A DNA stretch of 64,000 bases from Litorilinea aerophila (GTDB taxonomy: Bacteria > Chloroflexota > Anaerolineae > Caldilineales > Caldilineaceae): NCBI RefSeq assembly GCF_006569185.2, contig NZ_VIGC02000023.1, positions 42,292-106,291 of the forward strand, written 5' to 3'. The notes under the pieces are model-generated. The model had not been told where the DNA came from. It ran no database searches and saw nothing but the letters and a program-made list of their open reading frames with translations. Shown here in pieces: positions 22,541 to 33,855 of this stretch. Position 1 is the stretch's first letter, and each line of letters starts with the position of its first letter. A program made the translations under genes and the position numbers.

Positions 22541-23269
22541 ATGAAACCGATGACCCAGGGAATCACCCTACCCGAGCGAGCCGGCACAGTCATGGGCCCA
22601 GTACCCGCCTTCCGGCGCCCCTGGCTTTGGGCCAGCCTGCTCGCCTTGCCCATCTTGGGCCTGCTGGCCTTCGTGATCTTCCAACCCATCCAGGTGCTGC
22701 CCCGGATTGCCCTGGCGCCGGGCTACGCCTTTGTGGACCAGAATGGCCAGCGGCTCACCAGCGAGGATCTGCGGGGCCGCCTGGCCCTCTACACCTTCAC
22801 CTATACCGGCTGCCTGGCTCCGTGCCCGGATCCCGGCGTGGCCCTGGCCCGGCTCCAGCAGGAACTGGCCGACCTGGACACAGGGTCGCTTCCCCTCTCC
22901 TTTGTGACCATCTCCTTCGACCCGGACCGGGATGATCCGGCCGCGCTGCGGCGCTATGGGGCGCAGCTGGGCATGGATCCCGCCCGCTGGCATGGAGTCA
23001 CCGGCCAGGAGCCATTCCTCAAGCAGGTGATCGGCGGCGGATTTGGCGTCTACTACCAGCGCCAGGACGACGGATCCTTCCAGTTCGATCCCACCTTCGT
23101 CCTGGTGGACGGCTGGGGCATCATCCGGGCCCGCTACCGCACCGCCACGCCGGATGTGGAGCGCCTGCGCCGGGACATCGGCCTGGTTGTGCGGGAGGTG
23201 GAGAACAGCCGGGGGATCCAGCGCTACGCCTATGAAGCTGCCCACCTGTTCCTCTGCTATCCCAAATGA
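22541..23269 (+). CDS. SCO1/SenC-family protein, paralogue 1 (atypical)
   Basis: A 242-residue membrane-anchored thioredoxin-fold protein: helix at about residues 25-45, then a domain with YTFTYTGCLAPCPDPG, the CxxxC pair of SCO proteins. The copper-binding His normally near the C-terminal third is missing: the aligned segment reads FQFDPTFVLVDGWG where the second paralogue has TVDHTSVVIAVD. It may thus act as a thiol reductant for the CuA site and not as a copper carrier. It lies before paralogue 2 and the ba3 oxidase genes, so a role in oxidase assembly is likely. The N-terminal start is uncertain (ATG 22541 or 22553). Confidence 0.85.
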   Translation: MKPMTQGITLPERAGTVMGPVPAFRRPWLWASLLALPILGLLAFVIFQPIQVLPRIALAPGYAFVDQNGQRLTSEDLRGRLALYTFTYTGCLAPCPDPGVALARLQQELADLDTGSLPLSFVTISFDPDRDDPAALRRYGAQLGMDPARWHGVTGQEPFLKQVIGGGFGVYYQRQDDGSFQFDPTFVLVDGWGIIRARYRTATPDVERLRRDIGLVVREVENSRGIQRYAYEAAHLFLCYPK

Positions 23270-23280
23270 GTGTTGCGTCT

Positions 23281-23386
23281 ACTGTAGTAAATCCCGGCAG
23301 AAATTCGCCGATGGTTTCCACCAGAGGTCGTGCGTCCAGAGGGCACCCGGAATTTCTGCCGTGGTATTTATGCCAGACTGTAGTAG
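23281..23386. repeat. Dispersed inverted-repeat element A, copy 3
   Basis: The most complete copy: CTGTAGTAAATCCCGGCAG at the left and CTGCCGTGGTATTTATGCC plus AGACTGTAGTAGG at the right. The extra outer CTACTGTAGT/ACTGTAGTAG sequences extend the inverted repeat. It lies between the two SCO genes and ends where the ribosome site of the second begins. Confidence 0.9.
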
Positions 23387-23403
23387 GAGGTTTGTTACGT
23401 TCC

Positions 23404-24063
23404 ATGGAAACGACCGTTCCTTCGCAGGAAGGCCAGGCCACCCAGCGCATTGCTCGTCGCCCCTGGCGCCATCCCCTGGTGCTGGGCCTGGCCGTGATGT
23501 TGGTTGTGGCCGTGGGCCTGCTGCTGGTCCTGCGCCTGCGGCCGCCGGAGCTTCACGGCGTGCTCATCCAGTCGCCCCAACAGGCGGACGACTTCACCCT
23601 CACCGCCATGACCGGGGAGCCGGTCAGCCTGAGCGACTTCCGGGGCCGGTATGTCCTGCTCTACTTCGGCTATACCTTCTGCCCGGATGTCTGCCCCACC
23701 ACGCTGAACGACCTGGCTGCCATGGCTGACATCCTGGGCGAGCGGAAGATGGAGCAGGTGCAGGTGCTCTTCGTCAGCGTGGATCCGGCGCGGGACACCC
23801 CTGAGCACCTGGCCAGCTACCTGCCCCATTTCAACCCATCCTTCCTGGGCCTCACCGGCCCCGAGGCCCAGATCCAGCAGGTGGCCAGCCAATTCGGCAT
23901 CTACTTCGAGCGCCGGGGCGAGCCCGGCACGGCTTACACCGTGGACCACACCAGCGTGGTCATCGCGGTGGATCCGGAGGGCTATGTGCGCATGATCTTC
24001 CCCTACGGCACCACAGCCGAGGAGATGGCGGCGGACATGAGCTACCTGTTGCGGCGATTTTAA
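23404..24063 (+). CDS. SCO1/SenC-family copper chaperone, paralogue 2
   Basis: A 219-residue SCO protein. One N-terminal helix (about 20-42) anchors a periplasm-side domain with FGYTFCPDVCPTTL (copper-binding Cys pair) and the third ligand His in YTVDHTSVVIAVDP. It delivers copper to the CuA centre of cytochrome oxidase, in agreement with the cox genes that follow. The ATG at 23404 was chosen because the longer frame upstream runs through repeat element A; GGAGG lies 13 bp upstream, which is farther than usual. Confidence 0.92.
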   Translation: METTVPSQEGQATQRIARRPWRHPLVLGLAVMLVVAVGLLLVLRLRPPELHGVLIQSPQQADDFTLTAMTGEPVSLSDFRGRYVLLYFGYTFCPDVCPTTLNDLAAMADILGERKMEQVQVLFVSVDPARDTPEHLASYLPHFNPSFLGLTGPEAQIQQVASQFGIYFERRGEPGTAYTVDHTSVVIAVDPEGYVRMIFPYGTTAEEMAADMSYLLRRF

Positions 24064-24362
24064 ACCCGGGACACATGCCTCTCCCACCGGTCCTTCCGCT
24101 CTGCGGGGGGGAGGGGGGAGGAATCGTCTGTTTTTGTGGTGTGCTGCGCCGCAGCACCCACAAAAACTCCATCATGCTTGTGCTCCCAGCGAGGGAAAGG
24201 GGTAGGGGGATGGGGTGGAACAGTTGTATGTAGGTCACGCATCCTTGCGTGACAGAGGTGCAGGGACCCCTGTCCGGCCAGGAGGCCGGATCTACGGTAA
24301 GATGGGTGAACGGACACCACTAGAAAAGAAATAACACAGAAACGAAACAAGGAGAGCGTGTC
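24064..24362. repeat. Intergenic region with repeat family B copy (24230-24295)
   Basis: No gene is supported. The first half is purine/pyrimidine-biased, with a run of G near 24105-24120 and a small hairpin around TGTTTTTGTGG/CCACAAAAAC. A family B element, GTAGGTCACGCATCCTTGCGTGAC to GTCCGGCCAGGAGGCCGGATCTAC, lies at 24230-24295. The remaining 65 bp lead to the ribosome site AAGGAGAG of the first cox gene. Confidence 0.75.
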
Positions 24363-24482
24363 ATGAAAGATCCAGACACACCGAAGGGGACCATCGCCTT
24401 GTTGGCGGTCTATGTCCTGATCATCATTGCCCTGTGGGGCAGCGTCTACCTGACCATGATTTCGCGAGGGACGACCCAATGA
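24363..24482 (+). CDS. Cytochrome c oxidase subunit IIa (ba3-type, 39 aa)
   Basis: A 39-residue protein with one transmembrane helix (about residues 10-32: TIALLAVYVLIIIALWGSVY) and short charged ends. AAGGAGAG lies 8 bp before the ATG. Its TGA overlaps the ATG of the subunit II gene by 3 of 4 bases (ATGA). Size, single helix and place directly in front of a CuA subunit and a ba3-type subunit I match subunit IIa of ba3 oxidases, first known from Thermus. It is below the length limit of many gene finders. Confidence 0.85.
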   Translation: MKDPDTPKGTIALLAVYVLIIIALWGSVYLTMISRGTTQ

Positions 24483-25069
24483 GTGAACAACCGATGGAAA
24501 GCCAGAGCCAACATGAACCCACCCACGGCCCGGCACCGGAGGCCGGGGGGACGCCTGCCGAGGCGCTTCACGTGGATCGTTTCGAAGGGGCCTGGATCCG
24601 CATCTCCGTGGTGATCCTGGCCGTCTTCCTGCTGGCGGTGCTTGCCTCCGGCTTTGCCATGGGCGTCCAGGTGCCGGGTGTCTACCAGCGCATCGACCCC
24701 AGAACCCTGTACGACCCGGGCAGCCCCTTTGCCAACCCGGGGCTGCGGGAGCTGGCGCCAGGCAAATATGAGCTCTATCTGCGCGCCCAGATCTGGCAGT
24801 TCGCACCCAACGAGATCCACATTCCGGCCGGTTCCGAGGTGACCTTCTACGTGACCAGCCAGGACGTGCAGCACGGTTTCAAAATCATGGAGACCAACGT
24901 CAACATGATGGTCCTGCCCGGTCAGATTTCCACCTTGAAGACCCGGTTTGATACGCCGGGCACCTATGAATTTGTCTGCCACGAATATTGTGGCCAGCTT
25001 CATCACACCATGTTTGGCCGGATCATCGTGGAAGCGCCAACCCAAGAGAGCACAGCCCAGGCCCGGTAG
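24479..25069 (+). CDS. Cytochrome c oxidase subunit II (CuA, ba3-type)
   Basis: A 196-residue subunit with a single transmembrane helix (about 40-60) and a C-terminal cupredoxin domain. CuA ligands are in FVCHEYCGQLHHTM and the upstream His in DVQHGFKI. Having one helix and not two is typical of ba3-type (B-family) oxidases. The start at 24479 overlaps the subunit IIa stop. It accepts electrons from cytochrome c or a cupredoxin. Confidence 0.93.
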   Translation: MSEQPMESQSQHEPTHGPAPEAGGTPAEALHVDRFEGAWIRISVVILAVFLLAVLASGFAMGVQVPGVYQRIDPRTLYDPGSPFANPGLRELAPGKYELYLRAQIWQFAPNEIHIPAGSEVTFYVTSQDVQHGFKIMETNVNMMVLPGQISTLKTRFDTPGTYEFVCHEYCGQLHHTMFGRIIVEAPTQESTAQAR

Positions 25070-25114
25070 CCGGGCTTCCGTTCCCTGACCCGTTGCACAA
25101 GAGGAGAATCGACC

Positions 25115-26815
25115 ATGTCTGTACAAGCCATGCCCGCTGCGCCCGCCCAATCAACACCGGCGCCCGTGCCCCTGACCGACGCCGACCTCAAGCTCGTGGA
25201 TCGGCTGACGGGTTGGAACATCGGCATCGGCATCGGCGCCCTGACCATCGGCCTGCTGTTGGGCGTGCTCCAGGGCCTGGAACATGCGGGACTGAACCTC
25301 TACACCTACCTGCAGCCGGTGATCAAGACCTACTACCAGGGGCTGACCATTCACGGTGTGCTCAATGCGCTGGTCTGGACCACCTTTTTCATCTGCGGAT
25401 TCTTTACCTTTGTGGTGGTGCGTAGCCTTCAGCGGCCCCTGCGCTACCCCTGGATCAACGTGTTGGCCCTGGTCCTGATGGTGGTCGGCCTGCTGATGGC
25501 CGCCTATCCCCTGCTGGCCAACTTGGCCTCGGTCCTCTACACCTTCTACCCACCCATGCTGGCCGACTGGACCTTCTACGTGGGCCTGACCCTGGTGGTG
25601 GTGGGCTCGTGGACCGTGGGCTACGGCCTCTATTTCACCTACGGCGCCTGGCGCAAGGAGAACCCCGGCGTGCGGACGCCCTTCCTGGCCCTGGGCGCGC
25701 TGATCACCATGGTCATGTGGCAGCTGGCCACCCTGGGCGTCGCTGCGGAGATCCTCTTCCTGCTCCTGCCGGCGGCCTTTGGCTGGACCGACGGCACCGA
25801 CCCGCTGCTGGCCCGCTCCCTCTTCTGGTACTTCGGCCATCCCCTGGTCTACTTCTGGCTCCTGCCGGCCTACCTCTCCTGGTACGGCATGTTGCCCGCC
25901 CAGACGGACGGCAAGATGTTCAGCGAGCCCCTGGCCCGCTTCGTCTTCTGGCTCTTCCTGGTGCTCTCGGTGCCGGTGGGCTTCCACCACCAGTACACCG
26001 ACCCGGGCATTCCCCAGGGCTGGAAGTTCCTCCACACCATCCTGACCCTGGGCGTGGCCTTCCCCAGCCTGATCACTGCCTTCACTGTGGTGGCCTCCCT
26101 GGAGCTGGGCGCGCGCAAGCGGGGCGGCAAGGGCTGGTTCGGCTGGATCCGGAAGCTGAACTGGGGCGATCCTTCCTACGCGGCCCAGAACCTGGCCATG
26201 ATCCTCTTCGCCTTCGGTGGCATCAGCGGCATCACCAACGCCTCCTACGACATGAACCTGGTGGTCCACAACACCGCCTGGGTGCCCGGCCACTTCCACC
26301 TGACCGTGGGCTCGGCCACCACCCTGACCTTCTTCGGCATTTGCTACTGGCTGGTGCCCAAGCTCACAGGCCACAAGCTTTTCACCCCCTGGCTGGCCCG
26401 GGCCCAGGCCTGGACCTGGTTCTTCGGTATGCTCTTCTTCGCCAATGCCTACCACCTGATGGGGCTGCGGTTTGGCGTGCCCCGGCGCACCATGCTGGGC
26501 GATGCCCCCTACGCCTCCGCCGCCTGGACACCCTACCTGCTGGAATCGGTCTTGGGCGTGGGGCTGTTGACCATCAGCGCCACCCTCTTCTTCCTGGTCA
26601 TCTTCGCCACGGTGCTCCTGCCCCGCAAGCTGGACGCGCCCGTGGAAATGCCGGTGGCCGAGCCCCTGGATCCCAAACCGGCGCCGGCCTGGCTGGATAC
26701 CTGGTGGCCGTGGCTCAACGGCGCCATCGCCCTGATCCTGCTCAGCTACGGACCCATCCTGTACCAGCTCATCCGGGATGCCCAGTGGATCCCCATCGCA
26801 CCCCGAGTCTGGTAG
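25115..26815 (+). CDS. Cytochrome c oxidase subunit I (ba3-type, B-family)
   Basis: A 566-residue heme-copper oxidase subunit I with about 13 helices. Heme and CuB ligands are visible: [12 protein letters not shown] (low-spin heme His), [20 protein letters not shown] (CuB His and cross-linked Tyr), [11 protein letters not shown] (the His pair) and [14 protein letters not shown] (heme-ligand His residues). The lack of a Glu near the centre and the HPLVY form fit B-family enzymes, which keep high oxygen affinity. No subunit III or heme A synthase gene is next to it. A terminator follows about 100 bp downstream. Confidence 0.95.
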   Translation: MSVQAMPAAPAQSTPAPVPLTDADLKLVDRLTGWNIGIGIGALTIGLLLGVLQGLEHAGLNLYTYLQPVIKTYYQGLTIHGVLNALVWTTFFICGFFTFVVVRSLQRPLRYPWINVLALVLMVVGLLMAAYPLLANLASVLYTFYPPMLADWTFYVGLTLVVVGSWTVGYGLYFTYGAWRKENPGVRTPFLALGALITMVMWQLATLGVAAEILFLLLPAAFGWTDGTDPLLARSLFWYFGHPLVYFWLLPAYLSWYGMLPAQTDGKMFSEPLARFVFWLFLVLSVPVGFHHQYTDPGIPQGWKFLHTILTLGVAFPSLITAFTVVASLELGARKRGGKGWFGWIRKLNWGDPSYAAQNLAMILFAFGGISGITNASYDMNLVVHNTAWVPGHFHLTVGSATTLTFFGICYWLVPKLTGHKLFTPWLARAQAWTWFFGMLFFANAYHLMGLRFGVPRRTMLGDAPYASAAWTPYLLESVLGVGLLTISATLFFLVIFATVLLPRKLDAPVEMPVAEPLDPKPAPAWLDTWWPWLNGAIALILLSYGPILYQLIRDAQWIPIAPRVW

Positions 26816-26918
26816 GCGTCTGGCAGGCGTCGCCTGACCCGTCTCCCCTCTTCTGGATGTCGCCCGGTACCCCTGGCCAGCTGGCCAGGAGGGAAACCCA
26901 CCGGCTGACCAGTGCCCA

Positions 26919-26960
26919 ATCTCTCCAGATGCCCGGCGCATCTGGAGAGATTTTTCTTTA
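26919..26960 (+). terminator. Intrinsic terminator after the oxidase operon
   Basis: Perfect 14-bp stem ATCTCTCCAGATGC/GCATCTGGAGAGAT with a 5-nt loop, followed by TTTTCTTT. Confidence 0.92.
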
Positions 26961-27093
26961 GACTGGGGCACGAACCCTGTTGCGCGATCCAGGCCTGTCT
27001 CCCAGGCAGGTCTGTTTGGGTGTCTCCCTTTGTGGGGAGACCTCTGGCAGCCGTGATCCGTTCTCAAGACGGTGCATATCAAGGAGAGGTCCG

Positions 27094-29910
<2,817 letters not shown>

Positions 29911-29940
29911 ATCCGGCGTGAATCCGGCCATTGAGTTGTA

Positions 29941-29975
29941 ACAACGTCCCGGGGTTTTCTGCCCCGGGACGTTGT
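29941..29975 (+). terminator. Intrinsic terminator after ppdK
   Basis: Perfect 14-bp stem ACAACGTCCCGGGG/CCCCGGGACGTTGT with a 7-nt loop, followed by a short T-containing tail (CTTGTGG). Confidence 0.85.
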
Positions 29976-29985
29976 CTTGTGGTGC

Positions 29986-30060
29986 GCAGGTCACGCATCC
30001 CTGTGTGGCAGGGGCGCCTGGGGTGCGGGGACGCTTGTCCGGCCGGGAGACCGGACCTGC
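29986..30060. repeat. Dispersed repeat family B, copy near 30.0 kb
   Basis: Bounded by GCAGGTCACGCATCCCTG and GAGACCGGACCTGC. Same layout as the copies at 10.5, 10.6 and 24.2 kb but with changes in the inner hairpin. It separates ppdK from the next operon. Confidence 0.8.
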
Positions 30061-30154
30061 GGTCTGGTGCGTACCAGGTTATTTTCCATGTTGACGTCGG
30101 GGCGTTTCCATGGCAGAGTGAGGGAGCCGTATCGCCCACTTGCTGGAGACAGGG

Positions 30155-31111
30155 ATGACCGCCGTCATTATCGCCCGACAGTTGAGCCGCCGCTTCGGCC
30201 ACACCCTGGCCGTGGATGCCCTGACTCTGGACGTCCGGCAAGGCGAAATTTTTGGCTTCCTCGGCCACAACGGCGCGGGAAAGACCACCACCGTGCGCCT
30301 GTTGAACGGCCTGCTGCCTCCCAGCGCGGGCCAGGTGAAGGTGTTGGGCCTGGACCCCGTGGCCGAGGGGCCGGCCCTGCGCCGCCACACGGGCGTCCTC
30401 ACCGAGACCACCTCCCTGGACGAACGCCTGAGCGCCTGGGACAACCTGACCATCTACGCGGATCTCTATGCCGTGCCCCGGCGCCAGGTTCGGGCGCGGG
30501 TGGAAGAGCTGCTGGCCACCTTTGGCCTGGCCGGCCGGGAGCATGAACGGGTGGGCAGCTTTAGCAAGGGTATGAAGCAGCGGCTGGCCCTGGCCCGGGC
30601 CCTGCTCCACCGGCCGGAGCTCCTCTTCCTGGACGAGCCGGCCGCCGGCCTGGATCCGGTGGCCACCCGCCAGCTCCACGAGTTGGTCCTCCACTTGAGC
30701 CGGGCGGAAGGGTGCACCGTCTTCCTCTGCACCCACAACCTGGCCGAAGCCCAGAAGCTCTGTGACCGGGTGGCAGTCCTGCGGCAGGGACGGCTGCTGG
30801 CCCTGGGGACGCCGACCGAACTGGCGCGCCAGGTGGTGCGTGGCCAGCGCCTGGAGATCGAAACCGAGGCGGAGGCCCTGCCCACGGCCCTGGCCGTCCT
30901 GCAGGGGCTGCCCTACGTGGCCGAGATCCACCACAACGGCGACGTGTTGCAGCTGGCCGGCGTGGAGCGGGAGTCGGTGCCCGGGCTGGTGGCCAGCCTG
31001 ACCCGGGAGCAGGTGCCCATCTATCGCATCATGTACCAGGAGCCTACCCTGGAGGACGTCTACTTCGCCCTCCACGATGAGGCCCATGGGGCATCGGAGG
31101 AGTCGCCATGA
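30155..31111 (+). CDS. ABC-2-type exporter ATP-binding protein
   Basis: A 318-residue ATPase of the CcmA/DrrA type. Walker A is GHNGAGKTTTVRLL near residue 40, the signature is GSFSKGMKQRLALARAL, Walker B is LLFLDEPAAGLDPV and the switch is FLCTHN. The C-terminal 90 residues form the extra domain found in Drr/Nat-type exporters. A start at the ATG 30155 is supported by GGAG 7 bp upstream. It overlaps the permease gene by 4 bp (ATGA). Substrate unknown. Confidence 0.93.
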   Translation: MTAVIIARQLSRRFGHTLAVDALTLDVRQGEIFGFLGHNGAGKTTTVRLLNGLLPPSAGQVKVLGLDPVAEGPALRRHTGVLTETTSLDERLSAWDNLTIYADLYAVPRRQVRARVEELLATFGLAGREHERVGSFSKGMKQRLALARALLHRPELLFLDEPAAGLDPVATRQLHELVLHLSRAEGCTVFLCTHNLAEAQKLCDRVAVLRQGRLLALGTPTELARQVVRGQRLEIETEAEALPTALAVLQGLPYVAEIHHNGDVLQLAGVERESVPGLVASLTREQVPIYRIMYQEPTLEDVYFALHDEAHGASEESP

Positions 31112-31929
31112 ACTGGCGTGCCATCTGGGCCATTGTCCGCAAAGACCTGAAAATTGTCCGCCAGAGCAAAGGGGTGATCATCCCCCTGACCGTGGTGCCG
31201 TTGATCCTGATGGTGCTGGTGCCGGCCCTGGCGGCCTCCCTGCCCTGGCTGGCCCAGATTCCGGGCAATGAGCAGGCCTTGCGCATGGAGCGCTACATCC
31301 AACAGATGCCTGACAATTTGCGGGTGCCGCTGCTGGCCTACAATGAAACCCAGCGGGCGGTGGTCTTGCTGGTGGTCTACTATCTGGCGCCCATGTACCT
31401 GGTGTTACCCTTGATGGTGGCCAGCGTGGTGGCGGCCGACAGCTTTGCCGGCGAAAAGGAGCGCAAGACCCTGGAGGCCTTGCTCTATACGCCCACCACC
31501 GACCGGGAGCTCTTCGTGGCCAAGCTCTTGGCCGCCTGGATTCCGGCGGTGGCCATCGCCTGGATCGGGTTCGCCCTCTACAGCGTGGTGGTCAACTGGG
31601 CTGCCTGGCCCGCCATGCAGCAGATCTTTTTCCCCAACGCCATGTGGTGGGTGCTGGCCCTCTGGGTGGCGCCGGCCGTGGCCGGGATGGGCCTGGGCTT
31701 TACCGTCATGATCTCGGTGCAGGTGGAGACCTTTCAGGAGGCATACCAGTTGGGTGGCGTGATCGTCATCCCCATCATCGGCCTGATCGTGGGACAGGCC
31801 GCCGGCCTCCTCTATTTCAGCCCCATCCCAGTTTTCATCCTGGGCATCGCCTTTTGGACCATCGACGCGGGGTTGATCTGGTTTGGCGGCCGCTCGTTCC
31901 AGCGCAGCGAACTGGCCCAGCAGATTTAA
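31108..31929 (+). CDS. ABC-2-type exporter permease
   Basis: A 273-residue permease with about six helices. The typical segment after the first external loop, [37 protein letters not shown], is the family hallmark of ABC-2 permeases (NatB/CcmB-like). It pairs with the overlapping ATPase gene. The C-terminus [11 protein letters not shown] is cytoplasmic. Possible roles are lipid, drug or Na+ export; none can be selected from sequence. Confidence 0.9.
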   Translation: MNWRAIWAIVRKDLKIVRQSKGVIIPLTVVPLILMVLVPALAASLPWLAQIPGNEQALRMERYIQQMPDNLRVPLLAYNETQRAVVLLVVYYLAPMYLVLPLMVASVVAADSFAGEKERKTLEALLYTPTTDRELFVAKLLAAWIPAVAIAWIGFALYSVVVNWAAWPAMQQIFFPNAMWWVLALWVAPAVAGMGLGFTVMISVQVETFQEAYQLGGVIVIPIIGLIVGQAAGLLYFSPIPVFILGIAFWTIDAGLIWFGGRSFQRSELAQQI

Positions 31930-31966
31930 GCCCAAGGCTGAGCAGTTACATGGAAAGATAGCATAG

Positions 31967-32061
31967 CAAATTCCGGCAGAAATTCGCCGATCGTATCCAC
32001 CGGAGATAGCGCGCTCAGAGGACACCCGGAATTTCTGCCGTGGTATTTACGCCGGACTGTA
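31967..32061. repeat. Dispersed inverted-repeat element A, copy 4
   Basis: Runs from CAAATTCCGGCAGAAATTCG to CCGGAATTTCTGCCGTGGTA and TTTACGCCGGACTG. It lies between the exporter permease and the P-II-like gene, in the same orientation as copies 1-3. Confidence 0.88.
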
Positions 32062-32087
32062 ATAGCAATGTCAACGGGGAGGTAGCC

Positions 32088-32453
32088 GTGCACATGGTTA
32101 TGTGTGTTCTGGATGACCCGGATCAACTGGATCCGGTCCTGGATGCCTGGCACGCCCTGGGCGTCGGCGGGGTGACCATCGTGGAGAGCAGCGGCCTCCA
32201 TCGTCGCCGGGTGCAGGTGCTGGGCGCCCGCTACACCTTCGGCTTTCCCGTCCTGGCCGAGCGCATTCAGCAGGGCCACTACACCCTCTTCACCGTGGTG
32301 CCCGACCTGGAGACGGTGCGTCACTGTCTGCGGGCCGTGGAGCAGATCGTGGGGGATCTGGAGGCCCCCAACACAGGCATCCTGGCGGCGTGGGAGCTCT
32401 CCCTCTTCAAGGGGACCGTCCATCCTGACTCCACGCCGGAGGCCGATGCATGA
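32088..32453 (+). CDS. P-II-like small signalling protein (putative)
   Basis: A 121-residue protein that looks like the P-II/CutA-type ferredoxin-like fold: a first strand VHMVMCVLDD, helix LDPVLDAWHALGVGGVTIVESSGL, a loop, then GHYTLFTVVPDLETVRHCLRAVEQIVGDLEAPNTGILAAWEL. The nucleotide-binding details of classical GlnB are not visible and no Tyr-containing T-loop is present. A GTG at 32088 is preferred (GGGGAGG 5 bp upstream); an ATG at 32094 is possible. Its stop overlaps the start of a CaCA exchanger gene, so the two are very likely functionally linked. Fold assignment is by eye and moderate. Confidence 0.65.
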   Translation: MHMVMCVLDDPDQLDPVLDAWHALGVGGVTIVESSGLHRRRVQVLGARYTFGFPVLAERIQQGHYTLFTVVPDLETVRHCLRAVEQIVGDLEAPNTGILAAWELSLFKGTVHPDSTPEADA

Positions 32454-33439
32454 TCTGGGTAACCTTTTTTGTCAGCGCGGCCATCGTGGTGGTGGCCGCC
32501 CAGAAGCTGGCCCAATACGGGGATGTCATCGCCATCCGCACCCGCCTGGGGGGCATGTTCATCGGCACTTTGCTCCTGGCTGCGGCCACCTCCCTGCCGG
32601 AACTGCTGACGACCATCAGCGCCATCAACCAGACGGTGCCCGACCTGGCCGCGGGCAACATCTTCGGAAGCTGCATGTTTAACATGTTCATGTTGGGCGT
32701 CCTGGATCTGGTGGTGCGGCGGGGGCGTATCCTGCGCGTGGTACTGCGCAACCATGCCATCAGCGGTGGGTTGGCTGTTCTGCTGGGCAGCCTGTCGGTT
32801 TTCTTCATCCTGGCCAAGTTACCCTGGGCCGTGGGCTGGATTGGGCTGGATAGCCTCACCCTGATAGCGGTCTACGTGGGTGGCGTCTGGCTGCTCAACA
32901 GCAACAACCCGGGTATCAGCGCGGAGGCCGAACTGGACGCCGGTCAGGCCGGCCTGCCCAGCCTGACCTGGTCCATCGCAGGTTTTCTGGTGGCCACAGG
33001 CGTGTTGGTGGTGGTGACACCCTGGCTGGTGAGCAGCTCCAAGGGCATTGCCGAGGCCACGGGCATCAGCACCGGTTTCGTGGGTGCAGCCCTGGTGGCC
33101 ATTGTGACCTCTCTGCCGGAGCTGGTGACTACCATCGCGGCCGCCCGCATCGGCGCCTTCGACCTGGCCATCGGCAACCTCTTCGGCAGCAACTGCTTCA
33201 ACATTTTTGCCCTGGGGCTGACCGATTTCTTCTACACCCAGGGAACCTTTCTGGCGGATATCGATTCCACCATGACCCTGGCCGCGGTTTTGGGGGTGAC
33301 CCTGACCGCCCTGGGGCTCTTCGGCAACGTGGCCCGCATCGAGCGCCGGCTCCTTTTTATCGAAGTGGACGCCCTGCTGATCTTTGTGCTTTACGGGTTG
33401 GGCATGTGGCTGCTCTACACCCGGGGGCTGATGGCGTAG
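32450..33439 (+). CDS. Na+/Ca2+ exchanger-family (CaCA) membrane protein
   Basis: A 329-residue cation antiporter of the CaCA superfamily with about ten helices. Both alpha repeats are clear: GTLLLAAATSLPELLTTISA with GNIFGSCMFN, and GAALVAIVTSLPELVTTIAA with GNLFGSNCFN. The loop between halves is short, so no built-in regulatory domain exists. The ATG overlaps the P-II-like stop (ATGA). It may move Ca2+ or another cation against Na+ or H+; the substrate is unproven. Confidence 0.92.
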   Translation: MIWVTFFVSAAIVVVAAQKLAQYGDVIAIRTRLGGMFIGTLLLAAATSLPELLTTISAINQTVPDLAAGNIFGSCMFNMFMLGVLDLVVRRGRILRVVLRNHAISGGLAVLLGSLSVFFILAKLPWAVGWIGLDSLTLIAVYVGGVWLLNSNNPGISAEAELDAGQAGLPSLTWSIAGFLVATGVLVVVTPWLVSSSKGIAEATGISTGFVGAALVAIVTSLPELVTTIAAARIGAFDLAIGNLFGSNCFNIFALGLTDFFYTQGTFLADIDSTMTLAAVLGVTLTALGLFGNVARIERRLLFIEVDALLIFVLYGLGMWLLYTRGLMA

Positions 33440-33508
33440 GGGCGGGCCTTCTGGCGTCCTGTCCGATGTGGACCGACGAAGGTGAAATAGATTCGGTGGA
33501 ATTGAAAT

Positions 33509-33537
33509 TTGACCGGAGGGTGGAGGTATGTTATAGT
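33509..33537 (+). promoter_or_regulatory. Promoter of the tRNA-fMet gene
   Basis: TTGACC, 17-nt spacer, TATAGT; it ends 15 bp before the first tRNA base. Confidence 0.85.
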
Positions 33538-33552
33538 ATTGACCGTAAGCGA

Positions 33553-33624
<72 letters not shown>

Positions 33625-33632
33625 CTCGGAGA

Positions 33633-33663
33633 GAAGCCGCTGGCCAATTTGGCCGGCGGCTTC
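33633..33663 (+). terminator. Hairpin between two tRNA genes
   Basis: Arms GAAGCCGCTGGCC/GGCCGGCGGCTTC (one G-T pair) with loop AATTT. There is no U-run, so it may be a processing signal as well as a terminator. Confidence 0.6.
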
Positions 33664-33668
33664 CATCT

Positions 33669-33745
<77 letters not shown>

Positions 33746-33809
33746 CATACCAGCCCCGTTGGTTTGTCCCACAGACGATAACCTGGATCAAACATCGGCC
33801 GAAGCGGGC

Positions 33810-33828
33810 GGGAGGGCATGGCCCTCCC
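33810..33828 (-). terminator. Hairpin after the MDR oxidoreductase
   Basis: GGGAGGGC and GCCCTCCC, 8-bp arms around a 3-nt loop, within 30 bp of the oxidoreductase stop. No long U-run follows. Confidence 0.5.
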
Positions 33829-33855
33829 AGCCATGGCTTCGGCTTCCGTTTGCCC

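Noticed and set aside
24090..24215. The G-rich stretch after SCO paralogue 2 as a G-quadruplex regulatory element
   Set aside because: The G-runs are interrupted and unevenly spaced; no conserved arrangement can be supported from one copy.
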